Origin: Antitrichia curtipendula
Taxonomy: Eukaryota > Streptophyta > Bryopsida > Hypnales > Leucodontaceae
Reading direction: 5' to 3'
Assembly: GCA_951230915.1 (NCBI GenBank)
Contig: OX579635.1
Coordinates: 10,912,001-10,976,000, forward strand
DNA length: 64,000 nt
Shown here: piece by piece, positions 1 through 8,625 of the stretch
How the letters are laid out: each line of letters begins with the position of its first letter
Numbering within the stretch: position 1 is the stretch's first letter
Notes under the pieces: generated by a model
Databases searched by the model: none
What the model saw: only the letters and a program-made list of their open reading frames with translations
What the model was told of the DNA's origin: nothing
Program-made: the position numbers and the translations under genes

Positions 1-458
1 TCTTTTGAACATTGTGTTTTTAGTTTTGTTAAACCAGCGTCCAATTTGATTATGCTCGTAGTCCGTGGATACCTGAATTTGTTCACAGGTTTTTATTAAT
101 GGATTGTTCTTTCTTCTTCATAAAAACTTGCACACAGTTCAGTTGTTCTTTGTCTGTACAACAACACATTGTGAATAATGGGAACTCAAAGCTTGTATTA
201 CTTCGAATGTGCAGGTTTTAGTTTGCAACGTCAAGGACATTAAGGACTTCACAACCTTCTTCACTGCAGGTATGCACCAGTTGTTTGCCTAGGATTTATG
301 GTCTTACTTAGGGTTTAGGATTTTGCTGATCGCTTAGGGTCTTGCTGATCGCTTAGGGTTTAGCGTGAGAGTATAGGGTCTTAGGGCTGTGAAATTCTAG
401 AAATCCAGATTAGGGACTATTAAATGTAAAAAACATACGCAGGTTAGATTGATTACAG

Positions 459-486
459 TTCAGGTCGACAATAGTTCAGGTCGATT
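459..486. repeat. two direct half-sites of the GTCGAC palindrome
   Basis: TTCAGGTCGA occurs at 459-468 and again at 475-484. Each matches one arm of the palindrome family found at full length further downstream. Confidence 0.7.
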
Positions 487-537
487 ATTAAGGTAAAAAC
501 AGGAATGCATAAAAAAATGAAATTAATTGTAATGTTA

Positions 538-1190
538 TTTAGGTTGACCCGACCTGAACAGACGTCAGTTGCGATAAGCAGAAACCAAATCTCGACAGAA
601 GAAACCAATTATATTCGCAGATACCAAGAAGGAAACCCACACCAACAGAAATTCAGGTCTAGTCGACCTGAAAGAGAAGAACAAGGCAAAGAAATAGAGA
701 AATACAGCATTCAGGTCGACGCGACCTGAATAATCAAGCAAAAAACAAGGTCGAAGACCACTGTAAAACCAAAAAAATCAGCTCTACAACATTTAGGTCG
801 ACTCGACCTAAAAAACAGGTAACAATCTGGAACAAACAAGACAGGAAGAAAACCAACCGAACAGGAAGTTTAGGTCGACCCGATCTAAAACATCTTAACC
901 AATAAAGAGCGCGGGAAGTGAAACAAATAAGATTAAATAACAGACCAAACATGTACAGGGAACAAGAGCAATGGAGGAAGTCAAACACTTAACCAATTAA
1001 ATCACTGACAAAATTTAGTGAACAAACATTGTTTAGGTCGAGTCGAGCTGAAATACGTGTCCATGCCTGTACATACAACGAGGAATCATAATATCAGACA
1101 GAAAACAGAATTGAAGAGAGAAACTGCGTGAATGTTGCGTTGTCGTGACAAAGTCATCCATCCGCGCTAATCAGCTCGACTTGACCTGAA
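538..1190. repeat. cluster of seven ~21-bp GTCGAC-core palindromes upstream of locus 1
   Basis: Near-perfect palindromes with core CAGGTCGACTCGACCTG lie at 538-558, 652-672, 710-730, 792-812, 869-889, 1032-1052 and 1170-1190. Arms are TTCAGGTCGAC or TTTAGGTCGAC. The central bases vary (GC, TC, CC, TAG), yet arm length and symmetry are kept. Spacings are irregular (58-163 bp) and the intervening sequence is unrelated, so this is not a tandem satellite or a CRISPR array. Paired changes such as TTCAGG to TTTAGG in both arms (792-812) suggest that symmetry itself is maintained. Confidence 0.85.
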
Positions 1191-1202
1191 TGTAATAAGC
1201 AA

Positions 1203-2668
1203 ATGTCTACATTGTTCTGCAAGATGGAAGACCAGATATCAAAGCTTGAGGCATTTTACAGGTGATGCGAAAACTTCAATGTCGAGGAGGACGGAGATGA
1301 CTTCGACCGGGAAGGGGAGTACTGGGAGTTCCAAAACCCAGACAGGGTTCAGTTCTGGAGTCTGAACATGATTCCGTTCAAGAATATCATATGCTTCGTT
1401 GTGAAGTACAAGGAAACCGAGCCGTACTTCCCGATATCCTACAAAGAAGAAATTAAGGAAATTGTCCACGACCTCGGGCCAATAATTAAAATTCACTGCA
1501 AGACAGTACAGACAGGAGTACAAGAAGAAGACCAATATCACTTCACGTTGGTTCTAGATTCCTCAAAGGTAGAGTTCAACATCTTGCATTTCATCCGGTC
1601 ACTGGAACCAACGGACTAGTGGGACTACCGAACAGAGATCCCGGAACTGGAGAAGAAAGTTGACCTTGGCTTCTTCAAGATGGCAAGTGGGAGAACTGTC
1701 GTCGAGAAGAGCTTGTGTGCTAAGCTCAGGATTCTCTTTGTCGACTTTGTTGTACTGAAGGCAAAACTCCAAGCAAAGCAGAAGGACATGACCCCGCGGT
1801 CGGTCTCCACTGAAAGTCCGAGTGCAGTAGAAGGGCAGGGGTCAATGGGAACTCCAGGAACGCAACAGAGTCGTGGTACAAGAAGGAGCAAGCAAGCGGG
1901 CACAACTCTTTCAAGCCGAAGGAAAAGCAACCTAGCATCGCTATCAGAAATCGTCCCATTCGACAAGGATGCAAGCGCATCTGCAGCTGGAGAACAAAGC
2001 TTTGTGTCCGCGATGACTGATGTACCTACTGCGTACGACTCGAAGCAAAAACATGATTACGACGCATCCACGGCTGCATACAAAGCTTACTGGAAGAATT
2101 GCACAGACGCATACGTCTTCGACAGGGAGGAGAAAAAGACTATATCCATCGACCAACTGAGTGAGGCACCTGCACATCTTAACATACGGAGCCATGAGCA
2201 AAGATTGGCCGAGGACGTCATGACGTTTCTGTGGGAGATGCCTGACAAGTCCACAAAACAGACATTGTGTGTCATGCCCGTGGATCAAAATGAGAAACCC
2301 ACACCCGAACAGTGGCCACTCCTGAAGAACAACAAGTTCTACATCATCAACGGCCAACACAGTGTAACTGCGAGCAGCTGATGGTCGCAAAGGGACTAGA
2401 CGAAGAGATTGTGAAGCACTTCCGCCAGTGGGAGTGCTACGTGGTTTGGTCATCAGATGGTGAAAAGCTTCGTGCCATCTCCGCGTACTACAATCGAGTG
2501 AATCACTTCGTTGCCATGAAGCCGTCATGGTCCACTAACATCCTCGGAGCAAGGAAGGTCTGGGAAATTATGGGGAGACACAGAAATCCCAAGGAAGCTG
2601 CACCGGTTGGGAAGAAGTCCAACGCCAGGCTGAACGCGGACAACAAACTGAACAAAACAATGTTCAAG
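1203..2668 (+). pseudogene. Locus 1 exon 1: N-terminal region and ParB/Srx-like domain
   Basis: The frame opens at ATG 1203 and is interrupted by TGA 1263 and TAG 1617, yet protein-like sequence continues in the same frame on both sides. The stretch 1680-2378 encodes a Ser/Gly/Lys-rich linker and then a block ending KFYIINGQHSVTAS. INGQHSVTAS fits the GxxRxxA-type signature of ParB/sulfiredoxin-like domains. At about 2374-2380 the frame shifts and continues as QLMVAKGLDEE...WECYVVWSS to 2668, consistent with the rest of a ParB-like fold (helix, then a strand of the IPVIVV type). The exon ends AAG|GTATGC. The usual Arg of the signature is Ser here, so nuclease or CTPase activity is doubtful. 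The ParB assignment rests on motif and fold order read by eye. Confidence 0.55.
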
Positions 2669-2802
2669 GTATGCACTTCAGATCGGCTCGACCTGAACTG
2701 CAGAATATACTCAATTCGTATCATTACGCAGGAGCACAATTATGGTCGACTCAACCTGAACCTAGCTTACTAACTGCTCTGTGGTGCATCTTACTCATGC
2801 AG
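2669..2802 (+). other. intron 1 of locus 1
   Basis: GTATGC donor and CTCATGCAG acceptor, 134 bp, phase 0. It contains two copies of the palindrome family, at 2677-2697 and 2741-2760. Confidence 0.65.
2677..2760. repeat. two GTCGAC-type palindromes inside intron 1
   Basis: 2677-2697 reads TTCAGATCGG/CTCGACCTGAA, with both arms intact. 2741-2760 reads TGGTCGACTCAACCTGAA, with a decayed left end. They begin 8 bp inside the donor and 42 bp before the acceptor. Confidence 0.8.
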
Positions 2803-3684
2803 GAATTCTCCTTGGCAATGTACAAGCGATTCGCCATGCTTGATGTTGTGAAGGCCCAGAAGGCAGCAAAGGGAAAAAGACGCAGAAGTGAAACTAAAGA
2901 TTGTGAACGAGCTCAAGATTATAACCGCTCCCGATGATGTCTTCAGCCTCTGGAGTGAGGTGATTTCGAGCGCAGCGCACGGGGAGCTCATGGACCCAGA
3001 CACTCGCATGAAGTTCAACGCGAGAACAACCTGGAAGTCCGAGAGCGGGAACTTGACCCACGAATTCTTCAAGTGGCTTGGTAATCTCTCGCTGTATGAT
3101 CTGACGAAGCTGGGCAAGCACATCCTGCACCAGGAGCGAGGAAAAAAGAACAAGAAGTATCCGAAGGTGACAATAAAACTCATCACGGGGGGGCTTGAGA
3201 GCTGCTACACATGCAAGGAGTGGGTGGAGCGCCGGAAGCGCAAATACCTCGTGAAGTGGGCACTGCACCTCGTGGACACGACATTGGGACTAATGAACGC
3301 CGTGGACGAGTTGAACGTGGAGAAGTGGAGGCAGTTCAAGAAAAGTCGAAACTTCACGAGTGCGACGATGAACGTCCTTCTCGAGCAACCTGGAGACGAT
3401 TATTGGGCCGAAGCCAAGCAGCCAAGAGCCAAGAACAAATCCGTAGAGGAAATGTCACCGTACGCGGCCCAATTCTTCAAGGTGTTCCTTGAGCGCAGGA
3501 ATAACTTCGTGCCGCCAATGTCTGTGGCTCACTACCGACCGTATGACATAAATTCAGAAGAGCACCAAGATTGGCCGAAGGAGACGATGACTGCCGAGCA
3601 CTTGAAGAATATGGCATTCGGTGTATGGGACATGAGGTACACACCTATCGTCCTGAACAAGGAGAAGTGCACACTGTCTTACCC
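2803..3684 (+). pseudogene. Locus 1 exon 2: spacer region between ParB-like and methyltransferase-like parts
   Basis: Begins EFSLAMYKRFAMLDVVKAQ in phase with exon 1. A one-base indel in the A5 run at 2874-2878 then shifts the frame, which stays open for about 265 codons (DAEVKLKIVNEL ... TLSYP). It is rich in charged and aromatic residues, with no transmembrane or signal segment. Near its end YRPYDINSEEHQDWP and LKNMAFGVWDMRYTPIVL might be remnants of the methyltransferase N-terminal part, but no DPPY/DPPW motif IV is recognisable. I propose that it ends in phase 2 at ACC-C|GTTGTC, which joins in frame to CCAGACACC at 5787. The donor is weak (GTTGTC), so the true end could lie a few bases away. 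Confidence 0.5.
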
Positions 3685-3911
3685 GTTGTCCTGTTGTAAA
3701 TTTGTTCATAGTATAAAAACATATTATAATATGTATTGTTGAGTAGCTTCATGGTGACGCTATTTTGTTGAATAACTTCAAGATGACGTTTCGTGGAGGT
3801 TCATGTTATCTATTTAAAAGGACGGCTTTGCTTTAGAGTTTCATTGAAGTCCATTAGTGATATTAATTTTCTACTTTATAGTCAGAATGTCGAACTAGAG
3901 GGTTTTTTCAG

Positions 3912-4345
3912 AGTCCCAAGAGGAAGAAGTAGAATCGGAGCCTGGATTTGAATTTTCATTGTCACAACTACCGGATCAACCTCTTCTGCCACTAAGTCTT
4001 GCGTCGCCGCATGAGCATCCACAAGAAGAAGCTGGGCCTTCTCGTCCGCCAAAGCAACCTCGTGTGGAGCGGCGATGGCACGGGAATCTTCAACGTGACG
4101 CTCGGGCACTGGTGATTTTGTTGCAGGTTGGATGTGTTGAGTTTGGCAGTCGAGATGTGACATTTGAAGGATGTTTCGAAGGTCTCAACGTCGATCAATA
4201 TTACTGTATGATGAAGCCTACTGAAGGAAGTCGTGGTCACCATCGTTGGTTAGAAGGGCCAGTGAATCCTTTAACGAAGGCGGGTCGTGTTGATTACATC
4301 GCTGCGACTATCAAGCGCATTCTCAAGTTCTTGCAGATGGAGTAA
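3912..4345 (+). CDS. ORF of unknown function inside the large intron
   Basis: Open after an acceptor-like GGTTTTTTCAG at 3901-3911 until TAA 4343-4345, about 144 codons. It starts with an acidic stretch (SQEEEVESEPGFEF), then a Pro-rich part (LPDQPLLPLSLASP ... GPSRPPKQP), then a more globular C-terminus (RALVILLQVGCVEFGSRD ... AATIKRILKFLQME). It has no start codon near the acceptor-like site, so it may be a last exon. No domain was recognised. It could be the end of a retroelement polyprotein or a captured exon belonging to the inserted element. Confidence 0.35.
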
Positions 4346-4599
4346 AAAAATAGTCTTGGAATTCTAGTTTTTTACCTCTAATAGGCATTGGTTTAATGTT
4401 AGTACTTCAATCCATATTTGAAGTATTTTGTTGAAACTATTTTGTTTGGTTATAGTTGTAGAAGGAAAGAATGGAAATAGTTTGGACTTTGAAGTGATTT
4501 TCCTTCTAAGTTAAAGATAAAGATATAGATGTGGGGCCAAATATGAAGGCCATTAGGTGTAAGTTGACTTTAGGAGGGAGTTAAGGGTTGATGTACACT

Positions 4600-5230
4600 T
4601 GTTTAGGTGGGGCAAAAGGTGTTGGAAAAGGGGAGGAAAAGATGGACACTATTCATCTTCTCTCCCAATGTTGTTTTGGGAGAACCGAGTGTTTGGAAGC
4701 TCATTGTGTATTGGGTTTTTGGAATTTGGTAATGAAAATTGGAGGAGTTGTTTATCATATTGTTAGCTTTCCAAATTGTTCTCTCTTGCTTTATTTGAAG
4801 TTGTGAGTTGAGATTTGTGCTTGTTTGAGTGGAGGGAGGTCTGCTGCCTCCTATGAAGAGGGGCTGAGACTTCGACCGACCATAGAAAATAGACAGGTCT
4901 TTTGTTTAGAATGAAACTTTGATGGAGTGTAGTACATGTTGTTAGCTTTCTATAATGCTATCATTCATTCAATTTGGAGCATTTATGAGTGAGTTGTGAG
5001 TGTGGGAAGGTGAGAGAGTCTCTTGTTTTTACCATATATGGACCGAAACTTTGAGAGGTCATAGAAGTTGGACAGAGTTTTGGAGTGACTTGAAAGTTGT
5101 AGGAGTGATAGGAAAATTTGTTAGCTCTCAGAAAAGCTATCAATCTTTTAATTTGAAGAAGAAATGCAAAAGTTATGAGTATGGAAGCATAGGAAGGTCT
5201 GCTGTCTTTTCTTTTTGAGTGGAGTTGAGG
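4600..5230. repeat. imperfect ~180-bp tandem repeat
   Basis: The phrase TTGTTAGCT(T/C)TC recurs at about 4760, 4939 and 5118, each time followed by a T-rich run and a GTTGTGAGT/TTATGAGT phrase. Divergence between units is high. The block is typical of leader or LTR repeats in plant retrotransposons, but the family is not identified. Confidence 0.5.
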
Positions 5231-5339
5231 TAGTTTGAGGGTGAAGTTGGAGTTCTTTTAGAGTTTTGAAGATATTTTTGAAGATGTGAAGGCTTAAAGA
5301 CTTGAAGAGGAAGATTTGAAGAGCTTTGAGGGTCTCCAG

Positions 5340-5700
5340 TGTGTTGTGGCTTGTAGTTCGTTTTCATTTCTGTTATTCCTAACCGGATTTGGAGGCTAGT
5401 TGCAATTTAATTTCTGCATTGTAAACCTGTTGCGAGCCGTGATTACCCAGTAAGCGCTCTTTTTCGTGTTTGTGGCGACGAAGTGGGGTTAATGGCCCAC
5501 ATGGTCGATTTTATTTGTTGTTCCCACCGGTGAAAGGCGCTTCCTGGTCACCGTGGGTTTGATTTTAGGAGCCAATCTTTCGGACGGCCAACTCGTGGTT
5601 TGGCTGTCCCGTTTTACCCGTCCGAGGCCTTGTTTCTTATAACACACCCTTACCTTTGGCCCTATAGAACCACCACAGGATAGGTCAACGGAAGATTTAA
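5340..5700. mobile_element. possible LTR 3' region
   Basis: A block less AT-rich than its surroundings (e.g. CGACGAAGTGGGGTTAATGG, CACCGGTGAAAGGCGCTTCC) follows the tandem repeats. It ends near AACACACCCTTACC and is followed by a purine-rich GAAGATTAAGTGAAGATT stretch. Composition and position resemble the R-U5 end of a plant LTR. No paired LTR, primer-binding site or target duplication could be shown. Confidence 0.25.
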
Positions 5701-5786
5701 GTGAAGATCAAGCGAAGATTGAAGAAAAGATTAAGTGAAGATTCAAGTTTTGTTACTTACCTTTCATCTACACTCACAACCTGCAG

Positions 5787-6306
5787 CCAGACACCTCGTG
5801 TGTTCCCTAAGCGCGCTCCTCTCTACCCGACACCGTTCTTCACAGCTGCCTTAAAATCGTTCCAGGAGAAAGGTCAACCGCACCTTGAGGACGTCCGCAA
5901 TTGGCTTCTAATAGCATCTGACCTCACGGAGCATACGCAACTTCTCCACTACATCGAGTCAAATGATGTGCTGAAGGAGTACAAGATGACGTTCTCGTAC
6001 TACATGCCAGCAAGTCAAGAGAGGATGGGCGACTACTCCGTCACCAACAAGAAGGCGGTGGAGAAAATTTATCTCACATTCCTTCAGAGCCCGAACAACA
6101 AAAGCTATGTCGACCTCAGGGCATCGTATGAAGCGCCAAATACAGATACATACACAAAGCCGCGGCTATACAATGAGCTTGAATTCAGAATCAACAACAC
6201 AGAGCTGCGGATGGAGTTTTATATCCGTATTCTAAGAAAATTTTGCGTGCCCGGGGCGAACGTTCTGTCACTCTTTGCCGGGTTGAAATTCACGTGTGCT
6301 TCAATG
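5787..6306 (+). pseudogene. Locus 1 exon 3: methyltransferase-like C-terminal half
   Basis: Open reading (QTPRVFPKRAPL ... LKFTCASM), 173 codons, ending with a strong ATG|GTAAGT donor. The segment RMGDYSVTNKKAVEKIYLTF resembles the GxY...E.ILL strand region before motif X of beta-class N4C/N6A methyltransferases. MEFYIRILRKFCVPGANV then LSLFAGLKFTCASM fits the pattern 'ELLxRLIxxFSxPGDxVLDPFAGSGTT' (motifs X and I). The DP of DPFAG is replaced by SL and the GSGTT loop by GLKFT, so SAM binding is uncertain. In beta-class enzymes motif I lies C-terminal to motif IV, as would be needed here, but motif IV is not visible upstream. This exon has no internal stop. Confidence 0.6.
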
Positions 6307-6459
6307 GTAAGTATTACAAGCATTCACGTTCATTGGGAATATATCCGGTCTATCAATCAGGTCAAGTCGACTTGAAGTAAACTGCTTGTCACCATTGTTC
6401 AGGTCAACCCGATCTGAATTGTAAGTACGCAATTGACTGTGTATGTGTTGTTCCGTCAG
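6307..6459 (+). other. intron 4 of locus 1
   Basis: GTAAGT donor, TTCCGTCAG acceptor, 153 bp, phase 0. It contains two GTCGAC-type palindromes, at 6356-6376 and 6398-6418. Confidence 0.75.
6356..6418. repeat. two GTCGAC-type palindromes inside intron 4
   Basis: 6356-6376 reads ATCAGGTCAA/GTCGACTTGAA and 6398-6418 reads TTCAGGTCAACCCGATCTGAA, each an imperfect inverted repeat of the same family. Confidence 0.8.
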
Positions 6460-7471
6460 ATGAGCGGGCTCACAGTGTTTGCGGTGGAGGACTCGGATGA
6501 ATCCGACGACTGGACAAGGATTGCGAGTGCGGCAAAGATCTTAGACAAGAACGACTTCCTACCATCCGGCTATTTTGTTGACAAGGCCATGTATCCGAGG
6601 AGGCCTCATCGGTCAGGGACACCGTCATTGTCGAAGAGGAAGGGGAAGGCGGTGGCAGAAGCCAGTTGGACACCAGCCAGACAGTTGCAGCCTGTAGCAA
6701 ACGAGAATATTGACATCTCATCGGACAATGAGCACGAGCTGAACGACAATGTCGACGATGATGACTTACCAACTGAGCAGACTACACCAACGGTGTTTGG
6801 TTCACAAAGCATCCGGGGATCGTCGGCTTCATCCGGACAACTCATAGGGACGCAACCGTTGCCATCACCGTCGCCCACAGCCCGAGAGAAGAAGAAGCGG
6901 AGGATGAATGAGGAAGACGACATCAGAGAGGCGGAGATTCAACAGCTCAGGAAGGACCGGATAGACGACCGCAGGTCCAACATGGAAATGTTTGCAGAGA
7001 ATGCGAGGCAAATGGAGGAGTTAAAGAAGTTGTTTCTGATACAACAACAACAGTCCGCAAGCAATTTTGAGACCATCATGCACCATGTAGGTGCAATCCA
7101 ACCTCTCGCGTCTTTGCAGCCGGGGGGTCAGCAGCTGCTCCTCCAAGGTCCAACAGGAGGATCCAATAATAGTGGATCATCAAATTTATTGGTGGAGCCC
7201 GGAGTACAAACCATGTTTGCACCTCCTCCTCCTCCACTTGCACCTTCGACTGGAGAATTCGTAGTTCCTGCTCCGCCTCCTCCTCAATTCGCATGCCCGG
7301 AGACACCGACACCACCTGCAGAGGATTTGGATCCCTTGAAAGTGCATGGCGAGGTTGCTGGTAGTGAGCCTGCAACCATTTCCGTCCCCGATGATGTCAC
7401 GGCCCAAGAGCACACCGTTGTCAATGTAGATGAAGAAAATGCTCCACTGGCCGGTCCAGATCCCCCTGCAG
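6460..7471 (+). pseudogene. Locus 1 exon 4: end of methyltransferase-like fold, acidic and coiled-coil linker
   Basis: The first residues (MSGLTVFAVEDSDESDDW ... AAKIL) continue motif I into the pattern 'GRRFIGIEIDxxYxxxAxxRL', the end of the methyltransferase-like domain. After this come a basic patch (SKRKGKAVAEA), an acidic run (SSDNEHELNDNVDDDDLP), a Lys/Arg-rich heptad region (REKKKRRMNEEDDIREAEIQ ... MEELKKLFLIQQQQ) likely to be a coiled coil, and a Gly/Ser/Pro-rich tail. Splicing at GCAG|GTTAAT gives phase 1 and joins the next exon in frame. Without splicing the frame ends at TAA 7474-7476, so an alternative protein could stop here. The exon is intact, unlike exons 1 and 2. Confidence 0.6.
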
Positions 7472-7719
7472 GTTAATTTGTAAATATCGCTCGATGTCAT
7501 TTGTATAGTTTTAGCTCGACTCGAGCTGATTTGTAGAATAGTATGAACATGGATGTAGATCTTCAGGTTGACAAACAATCATTTTTTGGCAGAACACTAG
7601 TAGTGGACATAACCACTGAGTTCTCATTTTGAAAATCAATTTTGTACTTACTTCATTTTGATATGATGAAATACACCAATGTCTCACGGATTTCATTCTT
7701 GGCAATTCCTAAACTGCAG
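7472..7719 (+). other. intron 5 of locus 1
   Basis: GTTAAT donor, AAACTGCAG acceptor, 248 bp, phase 1. Holds a palindrome at 7510-7529 and a half-site at 7562-7571. The donor is not canonical beyond GT, so joining to the downstream exon is likely but not certain. Confidence 0.5.
7510..7571. repeat. palindrome and half-site inside intron 5
   Basis: 7510-7529 reads TTTAGCTCGACTCGAGCTGA. The arm change G to C (AGGTCG to AGCTCG) is matched by the complementary change in the other arm (CGACCT to CGAGCT), keeping pairing. 7562-7571 is a lone TTCAGGTTGA arm. Confidence 0.75.
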
Positions 7720-7904
7720 AGGCACTTGTCTTGATTCCACCAACATCTCTTGAGCGTATCCCTGTTGCTGAAAATCCACATGCGCACGCTGCCGCCGTGG
7801 ACTATCGTGGACGTCTGGGTGATGACACCTCTATTCCGGACGCGAAGCTCTTGGAGATTCCAAATTCGGAGCCCGCTCAGGATCCCACCTCATCCAAAGA
7901 GCAG
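7720..7904 (+). pseudogene. Locus 1 exon 5: Pro/Ala-rich linker
   Basis: Encodes ALVLIPPTSLERIPVAEN ... DPTSSKEQ in phase with the proposed exon 4 end, 62 codons, intact. It has no recognisable fold and looks like a disordered linker before the phosphatase-like domain. It ends CAG|GTATTC. Confidence 0.45.
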
Positions 7905-8069
7905 GTATTCTACGTTCTCATGGCTTATAATATCACGGTGCTCATAAGTTCATTTTATTTTTTTATTTGGACAGTAGGTCGTCCTCTTGAGTTCTTCCTT
8001 GATGTCCAGATTGTGTCGAAATGTGTCAGTGCAGCGTAGTAACTGGCTGCACATTTGTATGTTTGCTAG
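7905..8069 (+). other. intron 6 of locus 1
   Basis: GTATTC donor, TTTGCTAG acceptor, 165 bp, phase 0. It is the only small intron of this gene without a palindrome. Confidence 0.5.
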
Positions 8070-8625
8070 CAAGGATTGGATCCTCCATGTCCTCAAGGAC
8101 AATTGATGGAGGTAGACCTTCCATTGACGTCCAGGGTGCCGGAGAAGTGGCTCAACATTGTCCTGGACCTGAATGGAATTTTGTGTGTCTGTGAAGATGC
8201 GAAGTCGAAGGGCTTGTACTTTCACGCCCGTGATGCGACGCAGCCGCACTCAGCAAGATGATTTCGAGTGCATCGGGACTTTTAATGAACCGGGCACAAA
8301 TAAAGATCTCTTCCTCAAAAACATGAGTACCTTGTTTAAGGGATTCCAAGGGAAATTCAACCATGAAAGTACCATTGCAGTTGATGACAGCCCAATGAAG
8401 CACGTGATGAACAAGACCGAGAATGTCATTCTTTCGGACTCATTTCTACTCGACGTCTTATTGCCGTGGTTAAAGCGTCTGACAGACGCTTGCGACATAG
8501 GATTGAAGTCCTTCCGAGAGACTAGCAAAGAGAAAATTGGGAGGAGGATGCTTTGCGACGAACGAAGTCGTCGCACGTACAACAGCATTTTGAATGCAGT
8601 GCGAGTTTCAGAGAATTTACGATAG
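8070..8625 (+). pseudogene. Locus 1 exon 6: broken FCP1/NLI-interacting-factor-type phosphatase domain
   Basis: Positions 8070-8235 encode QGLDPPCPQ ... WLNIVLDLNGILCVCED, the catalytic DxN(G/E)x(L/V) loop of HAD-type NLI phosphatases in the plant-like DLNG form. The frame then shifts: from about 8250 another frame gives DDFECIGTF ... GTNKDLFLKNMSTLF ... ESTIAVDDSPMKHVM, the second half with the VDDSP metal-binding motif, followed by DVLLPWLKRLTDA and a stop at 8623-8625. Only about 40 codons separate the two motifs, where the family has roughly 80-100. The middle of the domain is therefore deleted as well as out of frame, and no active enzyme is expected. This family removes phosphate from protein Ser/Thr residues. 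Confidence 0.65.

Larger units (their letters stand above)
1..1202 (+). promoter_or_regulatory. 5' flank of ParB-methyltransferase locus 1
   Basis: No convincing coding exon is seen. Positions 307-317 and 351-361 contain TTAGGGTTTA-type telo-boxes, motifs common in plant promoters, and 322-359 is a 19-bp unit repeated twice (TTGCTGATCGCTTAGGGT). From 459 onward the flank is studded with the short palindromes annotated separately. It is placed as the promoter or 5' UTR side of the gene starting near 1203 only because of its position; no TATA box or transcription start was identified. Short open frames here run through the palindromes and look accidental. Confidence 0.35.
3685..5786 (+). other. 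large intron 3 of locus 1 with inserted material
   Basis: Phase-compatible GT...CAACCTGCAG interval of 2.1 kb, far longer than the other introns (134-248 bp). It holds an unrelated ORF (3912-4345), an imperfect ~180-bp tandem repeat (about 4600-5230) and a GC-richer LTR-like tail (about 5340-5700). The simplest reading is a transposon or solo-LTR insertion into an ordinary small intron. No palindromes of the GTCGAC family occur inside it, which also fits a foreign insert. Confidence 0.45.
1203..8625 (+). pseudogene. Locus 1: decayed multi-exon gene, ParB-like + methyltransferase-like + NLI phosphatase-like domains
   Basis: Six coding blocks can be joined by GT-AG introns with matching phase: 1203-2668, 2803-3684, 5787-6306, 6460-7471, 7720-7904 and 8070-8625. 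Order of content: ParB/Srx-like fold, long spacer, C-terminal part of a beta-class amino-methyltransferase, acidic and coiled-coil linker, FCP1/NLI-type phosphatase. A ParB-like domain fused to a DNA methyltransferase is an established architecture in prokaryotes and phages; a spliced eukaryotic version with a phosphatase tail is unusual. Breaks: in-frame TGA 1263-1265 and TAG 1617-1619; frameshifts near 2374-2380 and in the A-run 2874-2878; a deletion plus frameshift near 8235-8250. It is therefore a pseudogene or a badly decayed transposon-borne gene. The last two exons could instead belong to a separate neighbouring gene. Confidence 0.6.

Noticed and set aside
300..400. Interstitial telomere tract
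   Set aside because: Only isolated TTAGGGTTTA boxes and a two-copy 19-bp repeat, not a run of telomere units.
538..1190. CRISPR-like array of short palindromic repeats
   Set aside because: Spacing is irregular, spacers are not of uniform size, and the same motif appears in introns across 8 kb of a eukaryotic locus.
1239..2528. Several long - strand open frames opposite locus 1 exon 1
   Set aside because: They mirror the + strand coding frame, lack protein-like motifs and disappear where exons end.
6470..7578. - strand open frames of 100-130 codons opposite exon 4
   Set aside because: Low-complexity shadows of the GC-rich + strand exon.
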